Assembly: GCA_945829225.1 (NCBI GenBank)
Contig: CALZTY010000003.1
Location: 1-64,000 of the forward strand
DNA: 64,000 nucleotides
DNA from: an uncultured Bacteroidales bacterium
GTDB lineage: Bacteria; Bacteroidota; Bacteroidia; Bacteroidales; Muribaculaceae
Reading direction: 5' to 3'
This document shows, piece after piece, positions 35,201 to 43,280 of this stretch (the stretch's first letter is position 1; every line of letters begins with the position of its first letter). A program made the translations under genes and the position numbers. Under the pieces are notes generated by a model, which searched no databases, was not told where the DNA came from, and was given only the letters and a program-made list of their open reading frames with translations.

Positions 35201-35818
35201 TTAATTGATTGAGATGAGCGACACATCGAAGATGAGAGTCTGGTTGGGACCGATGCCGGGGACGCCTTGCGCGCCGTATGCGAGATTGGCGGGGATGTAT
35301 AGGCGCCACTTGTCGCCGACGCTCATGAGTTGGAGCGCCTCGACCCATCCGGGGATTACCTGAGTAACGCCAAAGGTGGCGGGAGTGCCGCGCTCCTCGG
35401 AGGAGTCAAAGACTGTGCCGTCGATGAGACGCCCGGTGTAGTGGACGGTGACGCGGTCGTTGACGCCGGGGTGAGCACCGTCGCCGGCGATGAGCACCTC
35501 GTACTGCAAGCCCGAGGCGGTGACAGTGACCTCGGAGCGTTGAGCGTTGGAGGCGAGGAAGTCCTTGCCTGCCTTGGCGTTAGCCTCGGCAGCCTCGCGC
35601 TCGTTGGCTTGCTGGCGCAGTTCCAGGTCCTTGAAATATGCGTTGATGACCTCCTTGGCTTCGTCGTAAGTCATGCGGGGCTTGGCGCCGGCATATACGG
35701 CAGCAACGCCGTCGGCAAAGGTGGCAAAATCGATGCTGTCAATGCCCGAGGCACGGAAATTGTTGCCCATGCTGAGTCCGAGGGCATAACTAAGGCGGTC
35801 AAATTTTTCTTCACTCAT
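35201..35818 (-). CDS. FKBP-type peptidyl-prolyl isomerase, no signal peptide
   Basis: A 205-residue paralogue of the neighbouring FKBP: helical domain (about 1-80, DRLSYALGLSMGNNF) plus FKBP domain (about 110-205: VTVHYTGRLIDGTVFDSSEERG, VIPGWVEALQLMSVGDKWRLYIP, ALIFDVSL-like end TLIFDVSLISIN). The ATG at 35818 is chosen because the promoter box at 35864-35871 sits in the region of the longer start. It lacks a signal peptide, so it is probably cytosolic, giving a cytosolic/envelope pair in one operon. Confidence 0.92.
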   Translation of the reverse strand: MSEEKFDRLSYALGLSMGNNFRASGIDSIDFATFADGVAAVYAGAKPRMTYDEAKEVINAYFKDLELRQQANEREAAEANAKAGKDFLASNAQRSEVTVTASGLQYEVLIAGDGAHPGVNDRVTVHYTGRLIDGTVFDSSEERGTPATFGVTQVIPGWVEALQLMSVGDKWRLYIPANLAYGAQGVPGIGPNQTLIFDVSLISIN

Positions 35819-35863
35819 AGGTGTATTTTTGCTTTTAATTGTAGTTTGCGGATTTTTCGGCGA

Positions 35864-35871
35864 CAAAGTTA
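35864..35871 (-). promoter_or_regulatory. -7 promoter box for the FKBP operon
   Basis: Minus-strand TAACTTTG, 46 nt before the ATG at 35818. No good -33 TTTG is seen at the usual spacing. Confidence 0.55.
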
Positions 35872-35918
35872 CTCACTTGCGGCGAAGTATCCAATTAATT
35901 AACAATAATTTAGTGTCA

Positions 35919-37145
35919 TTAGTCGACCAAGCAGGCATCAAGAGCGGCTGTGATTGCCTCGCGGTCCATGTTCTTGCCGATGAATACCAACTTGATCATG
36001 CGGTCGCCATACTTGTCGTCCCAGTCGCGAGCGATGGAAGGGTCGGCGGCAATCATTTGGCGCAATTCATCCTCGGGGGCGGTGGCAAACCAGCGTCCTG
36101 CCTCGGTGACCTTGCGTTGCACACCGGCTTGCTCAAAGAGGTAGGACATATCGGTATTGGTGTCGAAATAGAGCAAGCCCTTGGTGCGAATAACCTCGGC
36201 GGGCCAGTGCTTGCCTACGAAGTAGTCAAACTTGTTGAGGTCAAATGGAGCGCGGCGGTAATATACAAAGGTGCCGATGCCGTATTCCTCGGCTTCACCC
36301 TCCTCGTGGTCGTGGTCGTGATGGTGGTGATGATGATGTTCATGTTCATGTTCATGCTCATCATCGTGGTCGTGATGGTGGTGAGCCTCGTGCTCTTCCT
36401 CCTCGCTGACGGGGCGCTCCATCTCGGCAATCCATGCAGCAGAGGTTGCAACGGAGTCGTAATTGAACAGGTGGGTATTCAGCAAGGTCTCGAGGGGCAC
36501 ATCGGCATAGTCGCAATCGATGATATTGGCAACAGGCTGCAGAGCCTTGATTACTTGGCGCAGGTGGGCTGCATCGGCGCGAGTCACTTCGCTTATCTTG
36601 TTGAGTAATACGATGTTGCAGAACTCAACTTGCTGAATAACGAGGTTCTCAATATCGTCCTCGTCGAGGTTGGGACGCGACAGAGCGTCGCCGTTGGCAA
36701 ATTCGCTGCTCATGCGCAGGGCGTCGACCACTGTGACGATGCAGTCGAGCACCGGCAGGGGTCCGTGCTCGCCACCCTCGGCGACTTGCGGAATCATGGC
36801 GATGGTGCGAGCGATAGGCTCGGGCTCGCAGATGCCACTGGCTTCGACCACGATGTAGTCAAACTTGCCGGCACGAGTGATTTCCATAAGTTGCTTGACG
36901 AGGTCCATCTTGAGGGTGCAGCAGATGCAACCATTCTGGAGAGCGACGAGGTCGTCGCTACCGGCGCCACCGACGACGCCACCCTTCTGGATGAGCGCTG
37001 CATCGATATTTACTTCGCCTATGTCGTTGACTATTACTGCAAAGCGTATGCCGCGGCGGTTGTTGAGGATGCGGTTGAGCAGTGTTGTTTTGCCGCTACC
37101 GAGGTATCCGGTGAGCAGCAGAACGGGGATTGTTGAGTGTTTCAT
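35919..37145 (-). CDS. CobW/COG0523 GTPase, His-rich metallochaperone-like
   Basis: A 408-residue G3E-family GTPase. It has Walker A GYLGSGKT (13-20), the metal-binding CxCC motif (CICC, 73-76), the Walker B-like VVEASG (about 99-104), and a C-terminal CobW domain ending KLVFIGKNMDREAI. Between the domains (about 250-283) is an exceptional stretch of His, Asp and Glu, a probable Zn/Ni/Co buffer. The guanine-specificity motif reads NKIS instead of NKxD, which may relax GTP specificity. It is 15 nt downstream of purB. Zinc delivery is the best-known role of the family; the metal here is inferred. Confidence 0.9.
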   Translation of the reverse strand: MKHSTIPVLLLTGYLGSGKTTLLNRILNNRRGIRFAVIVNDIGEVNIDAALIQKGGVVGGAGSDDLVALQNGCICCTLKMDLVKQLMEITRAGKFDYIVVEASGICEPEPIARTIAMIPQVAEGGEHGPLPVLDCIVTVVDALRMSSEFANGDALSRPNLDEDDIENLVIQQVEFCNIVLLNKISEVTRADAAHLRQVIKALQPVANIIDCDYADVPLETLLNTHLFNYDSVATSAAWIAEMERPVSEEEEHEAHHHHDHDDEHEHEHEHHHHHHHDHDHEEGEAEEYGIGTFVYYRRAPFDLNKFDYFVGKHWPAEVIRTKGLLYFDTNTDMSYLFEQAGVQRKVTEAGRWFATAPEDELRQMIAADPSIARDWDDKYGDRMIKLVFIGKNMDREAITAALDACLVD

Positions 37146-37160
37146 TTTGTTAATGTATGA

Positions 37161-38504
37161 TTAGATGCCGGTGTAAGAGTGCGGCGATAGCGCGCGCAAC
37201 TCGGCTTTCACAGCCTCGGAGACCTCAAGAGTATCGATAAACTCGGCGATAGCCTCGGCGGTGATAGTGGTGTTGGTGCGTGTGAGATTTTTGAGAGTTT
37301 CGTATGGGTTGGGATAGCCTTCGCGGCGGAGGATGGTCTGAATACCCTCGGCGACTACAGCCCAGGCGGCGTTGAGGTCGGCGGCAATGGCATCGGAGTT
37401 TAGTAATAGTTTGCCCAGACCCTTGGCGGTAGAGGCGATGGCGATGAGCGAGTGAGCCATGGGCACACCGATGTTGCGGAGGACAGTGGAGTCGGTGAGG
37501 TCGCGCTGGAGGCGCGAGAGGGGCAACTTGGTGCTCAGGTGAGCGAGCAAGGCATTAGCCACGCCCATATTGCCCTCGGAGTTCTCAAAGTCGATGGGAT
37601 TGACCTTGTGGGGCATAGCCGAGGAACCTACTTCGCCGGCTTTGATGCGCTGCTTGAAGTAGTTCATCGAGATGTACATCCACATATCTCGGTCGAGGTC
37701 GATGATAATAGTGTTGATGCGGCGCATGGCATCGAGCACGGCGGCGAGATTGTCGTAATTGGAAATCTGTGTGGTGAAGCATTCGCGTCCGATACCGAGG
37801 TCCTCGCGAAGGAAGCGCTCGGCAAATGCAGCCCAGTCAATGCTCGGGAACGCCACATGGTGGGCATTGAAATTGCCGGTAGCACCGCCGAATTTGCCGG
37901 TGACAGGTGCTTGTCGCAGCATCTCCAGTTGTTGGCGCAGGCGGTAGACATACACCTCGATTTCCTTGCCGAGGCGCGTGGGCGATGCGGGCTGTCCGTG
38001 GGTGTGGGCGAGCATGGGGATATCGTACCATTGCTGTGCCAAGCCCTCGAGGGTGTCAATAAGGTTGGTGATAGCAGGCACAAAAACCTCGTTGAGGGCA
38101 TCCTTGAGCGACATGGGCACCGAGGTGTTGTTGATATCTTGGCTGGTGAGACCAAAGTGAATATATTCCTTGTAAGCACTCAGCCCAAGAGCGTCGAAGC
38201 GGCGCTTGATGAAGTATTCGACGGCTTTGACGTCGTGATTGGTTGTTTGCTCTATTTCCTTGATTTCAAGAGCATCAGCGGTTGAAAAATCACTGTAAAT
38301 ACGAGGCAGAGCGGCAAGCGCATCAGCGGGAATGTCCTTCAGTGCCGGCAGAGGGATGCGCGTCAGGGCGATGAAATACTTGATTTCGACTTCTACACGA
38401 TAGCGGATAAGACCGAATTCCGAGAAAAAGGGCGCGAGAGCCTCGCATTTCGAGCGATATCTGCCGTCGACAGGCGATATGGCTGTAAGAGCAGTAAGTT
38501 CCAT
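37161..38504 (-). CDS. purB: Adenylosuccinate lyase
   Basis: A 447-residue enzyme that cleaves SAICAR and adenylosuccinate in purine synthesis. It opens MELTALTAISPVDGRYRSK, a hallmark of the E. coli-type PurB. The active-site regions HFGLTSQDINNTSVP (about 119-133), LAHTHGQPASPTRLGKE and the signature loop GSSAMPHKVNPIDFENSEGN (about 280-299) are intact. The ATG at 38504 is preferred because the promoter at 38538-38545 overlaps the longer frame. Followed by the CobW gene. Confidence 0.96.
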   Translation of the reverse strand: MELTALTAISPVDGRYRSKCEALAPFFSEFGLIRYRVEVEIKYFIALTRIPLPALKDIPADALAALPRIYSDFSTADALEIKEIEQTTNHDVKAVEYFIKRRFDALGLSAYKEYIHFGLTSQDINNTSVPMSLKDALNEVFVPAITNLIDTLEGLAQQWYDIPMLAHTHGQPASPTRLGKEIEVYVYRLRQQLEMLRQAPVTGKFGGATGNFNAHHVAFPSIDWAAFAERFLREDLGIGRECFTTQISNYDNLAAVLDAMRRINTIIIDLDRDMWMYISMNYFKQRIKAGEVGSSAMPHKVNPIDFENSEGNMGVANALLAHLSTKLPLSRLQRDLTDSTVLRNIGVPMAHSLIAIASTAKGLGKLLLNSDAIAADLNAAWAVVAEGIQTILRREGYPNPYETLKNLTRTNTTITAEAIAEFIDTLEVSEAVKAELRALSPHSYTGI

Positions 38505-38537
38505 ACTTTGGGGATAGTTCTTTGTTGAAAACGAGTA

Positions 38538-38545
38538 CAAAGGTA
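38538..38545 (-). promoter_or_regulatory. -7 promoter box for purB
   Basis: Minus-strand TACCTTTG, 33 nt before the ATG at 38504. Confidence 0.65.
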
Positions 38546-38598
38546 CAAAAAATCGCCGAATTATGCTTGAGTGTTTGCTTATTTCGGCAAAATTTTGC

Positions 38599-38606
38599 TA
38601 CTTTGC
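38599..38606 (+). promoter_or_regulatory. Rightward promoter-like box in the purB-oxidoreductase gap
   Basis: TACTTTGC, a possible TAnnTTTG-like box about 190 nt before the better promoter of the oxidoreductase operon. It could produce a short leader or small RNA. Confidence 0.4.
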
Positions 38607-38665
38607 ACTCGACAGTTAGGAAAAGTGTATAAAACCTACACAAAACCGAAGAGTTTAATGTAATT

Positions 38666-38728
38666 ATGGGGGTGTACGGCAGTTTATATCATGGCAAGGA
38701 CGTGGAAATAATTGTGGGAGTAAGGTGA
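38666..38728 (+). other. Possible 20-codon ORF in the oxidoreductase upstream region
   Basis: ATG at 38666 followed by 19 sense codons and TGA, reading MGVYGSLYHGKDVEIIVGVR. It lies between the box at 38599 and the main promoter at 38789, in an otherwise gene-free 323-bp gap. It could be a leader peptide or chance. Confidence 0.25.
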
Positions 38729-38788
38729 TGGGTAAATAAGTAAGAGTCAATAAATGTTAAATTGTTTGGATTGAATAACAAAATAGAC

Positions 38789-38797
38789 TATATTTGC
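38789..38797 (+). promoter_or_regulatory. Promoter of the 2-oxoacid:ferredoxin oxidoreductase operon
   Basis: TTTG at 38765-38768, 20 nt spacing, TATATTTGC at 38789-38797, then ATG at 38828. It excludes the earlier in-frame start at 38762. Confidence 0.75.
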
Positions 38798-38827
38798 CGT
38801 GAAAAACCTAACCTAAAAACTGAATAT

Positions 38828-39061
38828 ATGGCAAAAGTACAAGGAGCGGTCACAATTGACACTAATCGCTGCAAAGGGTGCAACCTGTGTGCGGTGGCAT
38901 GCCCGGCAGATGTGTTGTCGCTCCAGCCCAAAGAAGTCAATGACAGAGGCTACCATTACGCTTATGTCGTGAACCCCGACGCGTGCATTGGATGCTCGTC
39001 GTGTGCAATGGTGTGCCCCGATGCTTGCATTGAGGTATATCGAGTAGTCAACAAATCTTAA
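38828..39061 (+). CDS. 2-oxoacid:acceptor oxidoreductase, ferredoxin-like (delta) subunit
   Basis: A 77-residue 2[4Fe-4S] ferredoxin. Two clusters are encoded by CKGCNLCAVACP and CIGCSSCAMVCP, the CxxCxxCxxxCP pattern twice. The ATG at 38828 (MAKVQGAVTID) follows the promoter at 38789. It passes electrons from the TPP-dependent oxidative decarboxylation to external ferredoxin. It is the first gene of a four-gene delta-alpha-beta-gamma operon, 12 nt before the alpha subunit. Confidence 0.93.
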   Translation: MAKVQGAVTIDTNRCKGCNLCAVACPADVLSLQPKEVNDRGYHYAYVVNPDACIGCSSCAMVCPDACIEVYRVVNKS

Positions 39062-39073
39062 TCGCGCTCGAAC

Positions 39074-40153
39074 ATGGAAGAAGTAAAATTGATGAAAGGC
39101 AACGAGGCAATAGCGCACGCTGCCATCCGCTATGGCGTTGACGGCTATTTCGGATACCCCATCACCCCGCAATCCGAGGTCCTCGAGACCCTCGAAGAAT
39201 TAATGCCCTGGGAGACTACCGGCATGGTAGTGTTACAAGCCGAGAGCGAATTGGCAGCCATCAATATGGTGTATGGCGGCGCTGCCTCGGGCAAGGCTGT
39301 GATGACCTCATCATCGTCGCCCGGTGTCAGCCTCAAGCAAGAGGGCATCAGTTATATCGCCGCCAGCGAGTTGCCGGCGCTGATTGTCAACGTGATGCGT
39401 GGCGGTCCCGGCTTGGGTACCATTCAACCGTCACAAGCCGACTATTTCCAAGCATGCAAGGGCGGTGGTCATGGCGACTACCATCTCATCGTGCTTGCCC
39501 CGGCTACCGTCCAGGAGATGGCAGACTTTGTGGGCTTGGGCTTTGACCTCGCTTTCAAATATCGCAATCCGGCAATGATACTCGCCGATGGTATCGTGGG
39601 TCAGATGATGGAGAAGGTGGTGTTGCCACCCTTCCGTCCACGTCGCACAGCCGAGGAGATCGCCAAGCAGTGCCCGTGGGCTGTCACCGGCAAGGGTGGT
39701 CGCGGACATCGCAATATAGTCACCTCGCTCGAGATGGAGTCACCTGCTATGGAGCAGAACAACTTGCGTTTCCAACGCACATATGCCGAGATTGAGGCAA
39801 ACGAGGTGCGTTACCAAGAATATTACACCGAGGATGCCGAGTACCTCATCGTAGCATTCGGCTCGGTGGCTCGTATTTGCCTCAAGGCAATAGAAGACGC
39901 TCGTGCCGTCGGCATGAAAGTTGGTCTGTTGCGCCCCATCACCTTGTGGCCGTTCCCATCCAAGGCACTCGACGAATTATCCAAGCGCATCAAGGGCGCA
40001 TTGGTCGTCGAACTCAATGCCGGTCAGATGATCGAAGACGTAAAATTGAGTGTAAATTGCCGCGTGCCCGTATACCACTTCGGTCGCATGGGCGGTATGA
40101 TTCCCAACCCCACCGAGGTGCTTGATGCCTTGCGTGCAGATTTTAACATCTAA
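39074..40153 (+). CDS. 2-oxoacid:acceptor oxidoreductase alpha subunit (VorB/KorA-like)
   Basis: A 359-residue subunit of a 2-oxoacid ferredoxin oxidoreductase. It carries the pyrimidine-binding domain (MKGNEAIAHAAIRYGVDGYFGYPITPQSE at the N-terminus, SSSSPGVSLKQEGISY near 77-92) and the C-terminal transketolase-like domain (RPITLWPFPSKAL). It decarboxylates a branched 2-oxoacid or 2-oxoglutarate to the acyl-CoA in the cytosol. Bacteroidetes homologues are usually called VorB (3-methyl-2-oxobutanoate) or KorA; the sequence alone does not settle which. Confidence 0.92.
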   Translation: MEEVKLMKGNEAIAHAAIRYGVDGYFGYPITPQSEVLETLEELMPWETTGMVVLQAESELAAINMVYGGAASGKAVMTSSSSPGVSLKQEGISYIAASELPALIVNVMRGGPGLGTIQPSQADYFQACKGGGHGDYHLIVLAPATVQEMADFVGLGFDLAFKYRNPAMILADGIVGQMMEKVVLPPFRPRRTAEEIAKQCPWAVTGKGGRGHRNIVTSLEMESPAMEQNNLRFQRTYAEIEANEVRYQEYYTEDAEYLIVAFGSVARICLKAIEDARAVGMKVGLLRPITLWPFPSKALDELSKRIKGALVVELNAGQMIEDVKLSVNCRVPVYHFGRMGGMIPNPTEVLDALRADFNI

Positions 40154-40164
40154 TTCTTACTGCC

Positions 40165-40926
40165 ATGAAACCCGAAGAAATTATTAAACCCGAGAATAAG
40201 ATTTACTCACGCCCTCGCCTTCTTGACGACCGCAATACCCACTATTGCCCCGGTTGCTCCCATGGCGTGGTGCATCGCATCATCGCTGAGTTGATTGACG
40301 AGATGGGCTTGGAAGATAAGGCTATTGGTGTTGCTCCTGTGGGCTGCGCCGTCTTTGCCTATAATTATATAGATGTGGACTGGGTGGAAGCCGCTCATGG
40401 TCGTGCTCCTGCCGTGGCAACAGCGCTGTCGCGCCTCAACCCCGGTCACTTGGTATTCTCATATCAAGGCGATGGTGACCTCTCGGCAATCGGTACCGCA
40501 GAGACTATCCACGCCGCCAATCGTGGCGAGAACATTGCCATCATCTTCATTAACAACGGTATCTATGGCATGACCGGTGGTCAGATGGCTCCGACTACCC
40601 TCTTGGGTATGAAGACCGCCACTACACCCTATGGCCGTCGTGCCGACCTCAATGGCTACCCATTGCGCATCAGTGAGTTGCTCGAGCGTCTCGATGGTAC
40701 TTGCTACATCACTCGCCAAGCCGTGCACACCGCTGCTGCCGTCCGCAAGACCAAGGCTGCTATTCGCAAGGCATTTGAAAACTCAGTAGCCGGACGTGGC
40801 ACATCGGTAGTCGAAATCGTATCCACCTGTAATTCAGGCTGGAAGATGACTCCCGCTCAATCCAACGAATGGATGGCTGAGCATATGTTTGAACGTTATC
40901 CCTTAGGCGACCTTAAAAACATCTGA
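40165..40926 (+). CDS. 2-oxoacid:acceptor oxidoreductase beta subunit (TPP-binding)
   Basis: A 253-residue thiamine diphosphate-binding subunit. It has HYCPGCSHGVVHR (about 22-34), the TPP/Mg motif GDGDLSAIGTAETIHAANRG and FINNGIYGMTGGQ (about 111-145), and a conserved CNSGWKM near the C-terminus. It works with the alpha, gamma and delta proteins of the same operon. It starts 11 nt after the alpha stop and ends 5 nt before gamma. Confidence 0.94.
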   Translation: MKPEEIIKPENKIYSRPRLLDDRNTHYCPGCSHGVVHRIIAELIDEMGLEDKAIGVAPVGCAVFAYNYIDVDWVEAAHGRAPAVATALSRLNPGHLVFSYQGDGDLSAIGTAETIHAANRGENIAIIFINNGIYGMTGGQMAPTTLLGMKTATTPYGRRADLNGYPLRISELLERLDGTCYITRQAVHTAAAVRKTKAAIRKAFENSVAGRGTSVVEIVSTCNSGWKMTPAQSNEWMAEHMFERYPLGDLKNI

Positions 40927-40931
40927 ACACT

Positions 40932-41468
40932 ATGAAACAAGAAATAATTATTGCCGGTTTCGGCGGACAGGGTGTACTCTCAATGGGTAAAATTCTGGCT
41001 TACGCCGGACTGATGAACAACCTGGAAGTGACTTGGATGCCCGCCTATGGTCCCGAGCAGCGCGGCGGTACAGCCAATGTGACTGTCATTCTCAGCGACA
41101 GCGCCATCTCATCGCCTGTGCTTGACTCATACGACACGGCTGTCGTGCTCAACCAGCAGAGCCTCGACAAGTTTGAGAGCAAGGTGAAGCCCGGCGGCGT
41201 ATTGATGTATGACCCCTCGGGTATTCATCACCTGCCCACTCGCACCGATATCACAGTGGTGCCTGTCGATGCCCTCACCGCAAGTATCGAGTTGAAGAAC
41301 TCCAAGACATACAATATGGTGTTGCTGGGTGCGCTCCTCGAGTTGCGCCCTGTGGTTGACACCGAGGCTGTGGTCAAAGCCTTGCGCAAGACCCTCCCCG
41401 AGCGTCACCACCACCTCATTCCCGTCAACGAGCAAGCCATCGAGAAGGGCCGCTCCCTCGTCAAGTAA
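40932..41468 (+). CDS. 2-oxoacid:acceptor oxidoreductase gamma subunit
   Basis: A 178-residue subunit of the POR/KOR gamma family: IIIAGFGGQGVLSMGKILAYAG at the N-terminus, TWMPAYGPEQRGGTANVTVILSD (about 34-56) and VVLNQQSLDKFE, all typical. It completes the CoA-dependent oxidoreductase, which can run reductively in anaerobes to make branched-chain 2-oxoacids or feed 2-oxoglutarate. It is the last gene of the operon, followed by a hairpin at 41492. Confidence 0.94.
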   Translation: MKQEIIIAGFGGQGVLSMGKILAYAGLMNNLEVTWMPAYGPEQRGGTANVTVILSDSAISSPVLDSYDTAVVLNQQSLDKFESKVKPGGVLMYDPSGIHHLPTRTDITVVPVDALTASIELKNSKTYNMVLLGALLELRPVVDTEAVVKALRKTLPERHHHLIPVNEQAIEKGRSLVK

Positions 41469-41491
41469 AAATATATAATCGCTACATAGAA

Positions 41492-41515
41492 GAGGCTACC
41501 TGTTTAGGTGGCCTC
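41492..41515 (+). terminator. Terminator of the oxidoreductase operon
   Basis: A 9-bp stem (GAGGCTACC with GGTGGCCTC, one wobble) with a 6-nt loop, 23 nt past the gamma stop and followed by a T-rich TATTCTTG. Confidence 0.75.
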
Positions 41516-41546
41516 TATTCTTGTAATGATTGTATAATGAAGTTAT

Positions 41547-42452
41547 TTATTTCATACCAAATATGTTTAGGAGCTTGTCAGCCTCTGCTTTCAGTTTTTT
41601 CGGATTCAACACTTTTAGCTTTTGCAAATTTTGTATCTTCCATTTTACTGAAGGATAATCTTTAAAGGATGAATACGGAAAGTCAGCCCAATTAACAGAT
41701 AAATCTTCAAAGCCTACGAGAAAGCGCTTGTCTTCTTCCGTCATTACTGAATTGACATCATTGATTAGTTTGTCTCTTGTTTCTTCAAAATCGTTATATG
41801 TGAATGGTATCTCACTCATTCCTGAAAATTGACAATCCATTGCTTCGCGCTGGTTGATAAGATTTGGTGCAAACGACTCATAAATAGGGCGGTCACTGCC
41901 AAGAAGACAGAATATTAGACCAGCCTTTACGTCAGTCAATGGAATATCCATTTGTTTTATATCAAAAAGATCGCGGGGATGCTGGCGTGACAATGCCGCT
42001 GCAATCTTTCCTCCATATAGTTGAGGTATGGACACTATTCTTGCATCTACTTCCATACCGAACAATTCTTGTGCTTTTTGACACAAAGGACACAGTATAG
42101 CATCACCGCAGACAAGACCGCGTTTTGTCTGATTAACCTCAATTTTCACCTGACAGCCACGACTTTCACAAGTGATTTTGCTTATGTCAAAACGTGATAT
42201 AACTCTCACATCGTGGAATGTACGGTTGATCCTATTGCTGATTCTCTCAAGTGCTTCATTAATATGCAAAAGACTTGTCTTCCTATCTTCTATGGGAATA
42301 TAAGTTACATCTATATCAACCGAAAGTCGGTATAGATTTTTTACAAACAAATTGATGGCTGTGCCACCATGAATGGCAAAACACTCTTCATCCGTTACAA
42401 ACGGTAGGATTCTCAAAAGGAGCGCAACTTTCTGTTTATAAATACTATTCAT
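41547..42452 (-). CDS. abiEii: AbiEii nucleotidyltransferase toxin
   Basis: A protein of about 301 residues of the type IV AbiE toxin family. Counting from a TTG at 42461, motif I is HGGTAINLF (31-39), the metal Asp pair is in SVDID (D49, D51), and the C-terminal motifs are GGKIAAALSRQHPRDLFDI (K152, R163, D164, D167). It transfers nucleotides to tRNA or GTP-related targets and stops growth; in abortive infection it is held by AbiEi. The ATG at 42452 is preferred and overlaps the antitoxin stop by 8 nt. Unusually it has a Cys-rich stretch (C98, C103, C118, C124, C127, including CPLC) that could bind metal. AT-rich relative to its neighbours. Confidence 0.92.
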   Translation of the reverse strand: MNSIYKQKVALLLRILPFVTDEECFAIHGGTAINLFVKNLYRLSVDIDVTYIPIEDRKTSLLHINEALERISNRINRTFHDVRVISRFDISKITCESRGCQVKIEVNQTKRGLVCGDAILCPLCQKAQELFGMEVDARIVSIPQLYGGKIAAALSRQHPRDLFDIKQMDIPLTDVKAGLIFCLLGSDRPIYESFAPNLINQREAMDCQFSGMSEIPFTYNDFEETRDKLINDVNSVMTEEDKRFLVGFEDLSVNWADFPYSSFKDYPSVKWKIQNLQKLKVLNPKKLKAEADKLLNIFGMK

Positions 42453-43200
42453 ATTGAGCAAGCTCTTTGGGTATTACAATATCGTAAGTGCTCACTTTCA
42501 CTCCACCCTTCGCAATACTCCGAGGTCCGGCTCCGAGGGATATGTGCTTAAGATCGAGTTTAGCGAACCAACGATGATGAGCCTTTTCTGCCATATACAG
42601 AAATAGCCGCTTGACTTTTACAGAAGTGCAGTTTTCGAGTAGTTGTTGTATAAGTGCGGGCCTAAGGGATGTAAGCATTTCCATAAGATAATACACATCC
42701 ATTAAATCGTATCGGGAAGGCGAAAGCAAGATGCACTCCATTATAGCCCTCTCCGGTGAAGAGAATGATAATGACTGACTTCGATAATCCATTTGCTCAA
42801 TACCTACGGTTCCTAATACTTTGGATGATACTTCAACAAGGTTCATATCAAGTTCTATAGTATATAACCATTTGGGGAGCCGAGGTCTTACCGGAGAGAA
42901 TACAATGGCAGTTGGCTTTCCCATCGTTATGTAATGTGAAAATCCTTTTAGTTCCAATGCAGATGCAGCACCTATATGATATTTAAGTCCAACCTGTTTT
43001 TCATACGAAGCCAATATACCATAAAGCGATGGAGTATCTCCGGCAAATTTATATACACCGGTGGATATACGTTGTAACCACTCCGATACCATATAGTCAT
43101 GTACTTCACTTCTGCTGAAACCGGTTTTTTCGAGCCATGAGGTGAGTAAAATCCCATCGGAAGGGGTCTGCTGTCGTAATAAGTTTATTTTAGTGCTCAT
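42445..43200 (-). CDS. abiEi: AbiEi antitoxin
   Basis: A 251-residue protein of the AbiEi antitoxin/transcriptional regulator family. An N-terminal winged-helix (about 1-55, ILLTSWLEKTGFSRSEVHDYMVSEWLQRISTGVY) is followed by the AbiEi domain with SPERAIMECILLSP (about 148-161) and a C-terminal part. It represses its own operon and blocks AbiEii. It precedes and overlaps the toxin gene, the standard order. The promoter is at 43219-43227. Low GC and rare codons compared with the flanking metabolic genes point to horizontal transfer. Confidence 0.9.
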   Translation of the reverse strand: MSTKINLLRQQTPSDGILLTSWLEKTGFSRSEVHDYMVSEWLQRISTGVYKFAGDTPSLYGILASYEKQVGLKYHIGAASALELKGFSHYITMGKPTAIVFSPVRPRLPKWLYTIELDMNLVEVSSKVLGTVGIEQMDYRSQSLSFSSPERAIMECILLSPSRYDLMDVYYLMEMLTSLRPALIQQLLENCTSVKVKRLFLYMAEKAHHRWFAKLDLKHISLGAGPRSIAKGGVKVSTYDIVIPKELAQYE

Positions 43201-43218
43201 TTAGTTAAATTTTTCACT

Positions 43219-43227
43219 GCAAAATTA
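43219..43227 (-). promoter_or_regulatory. -7 promoter box of the abiE operon
   Basis: Minus-strand TAATTTTGC, 19 nt before the ATG at 43200, in an AT-rich gap where AbiEi would be expected to bind. Confidence 0.65.
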
Positions 43228-43280
43228 GTACTAAAATAAATAGAAACCAAGTTTTCGTGAGGAAAACAATTATTTGTGTT

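Noticed and set aside
36300..36400. Trinucleotide/hexanucleotide repeat as a phase-variable microsatellite
   Set aside because: The repeats are in-frame His/Asp/Glu codons of the metallochaperone insert and are too irregular for slipped-strand switching.
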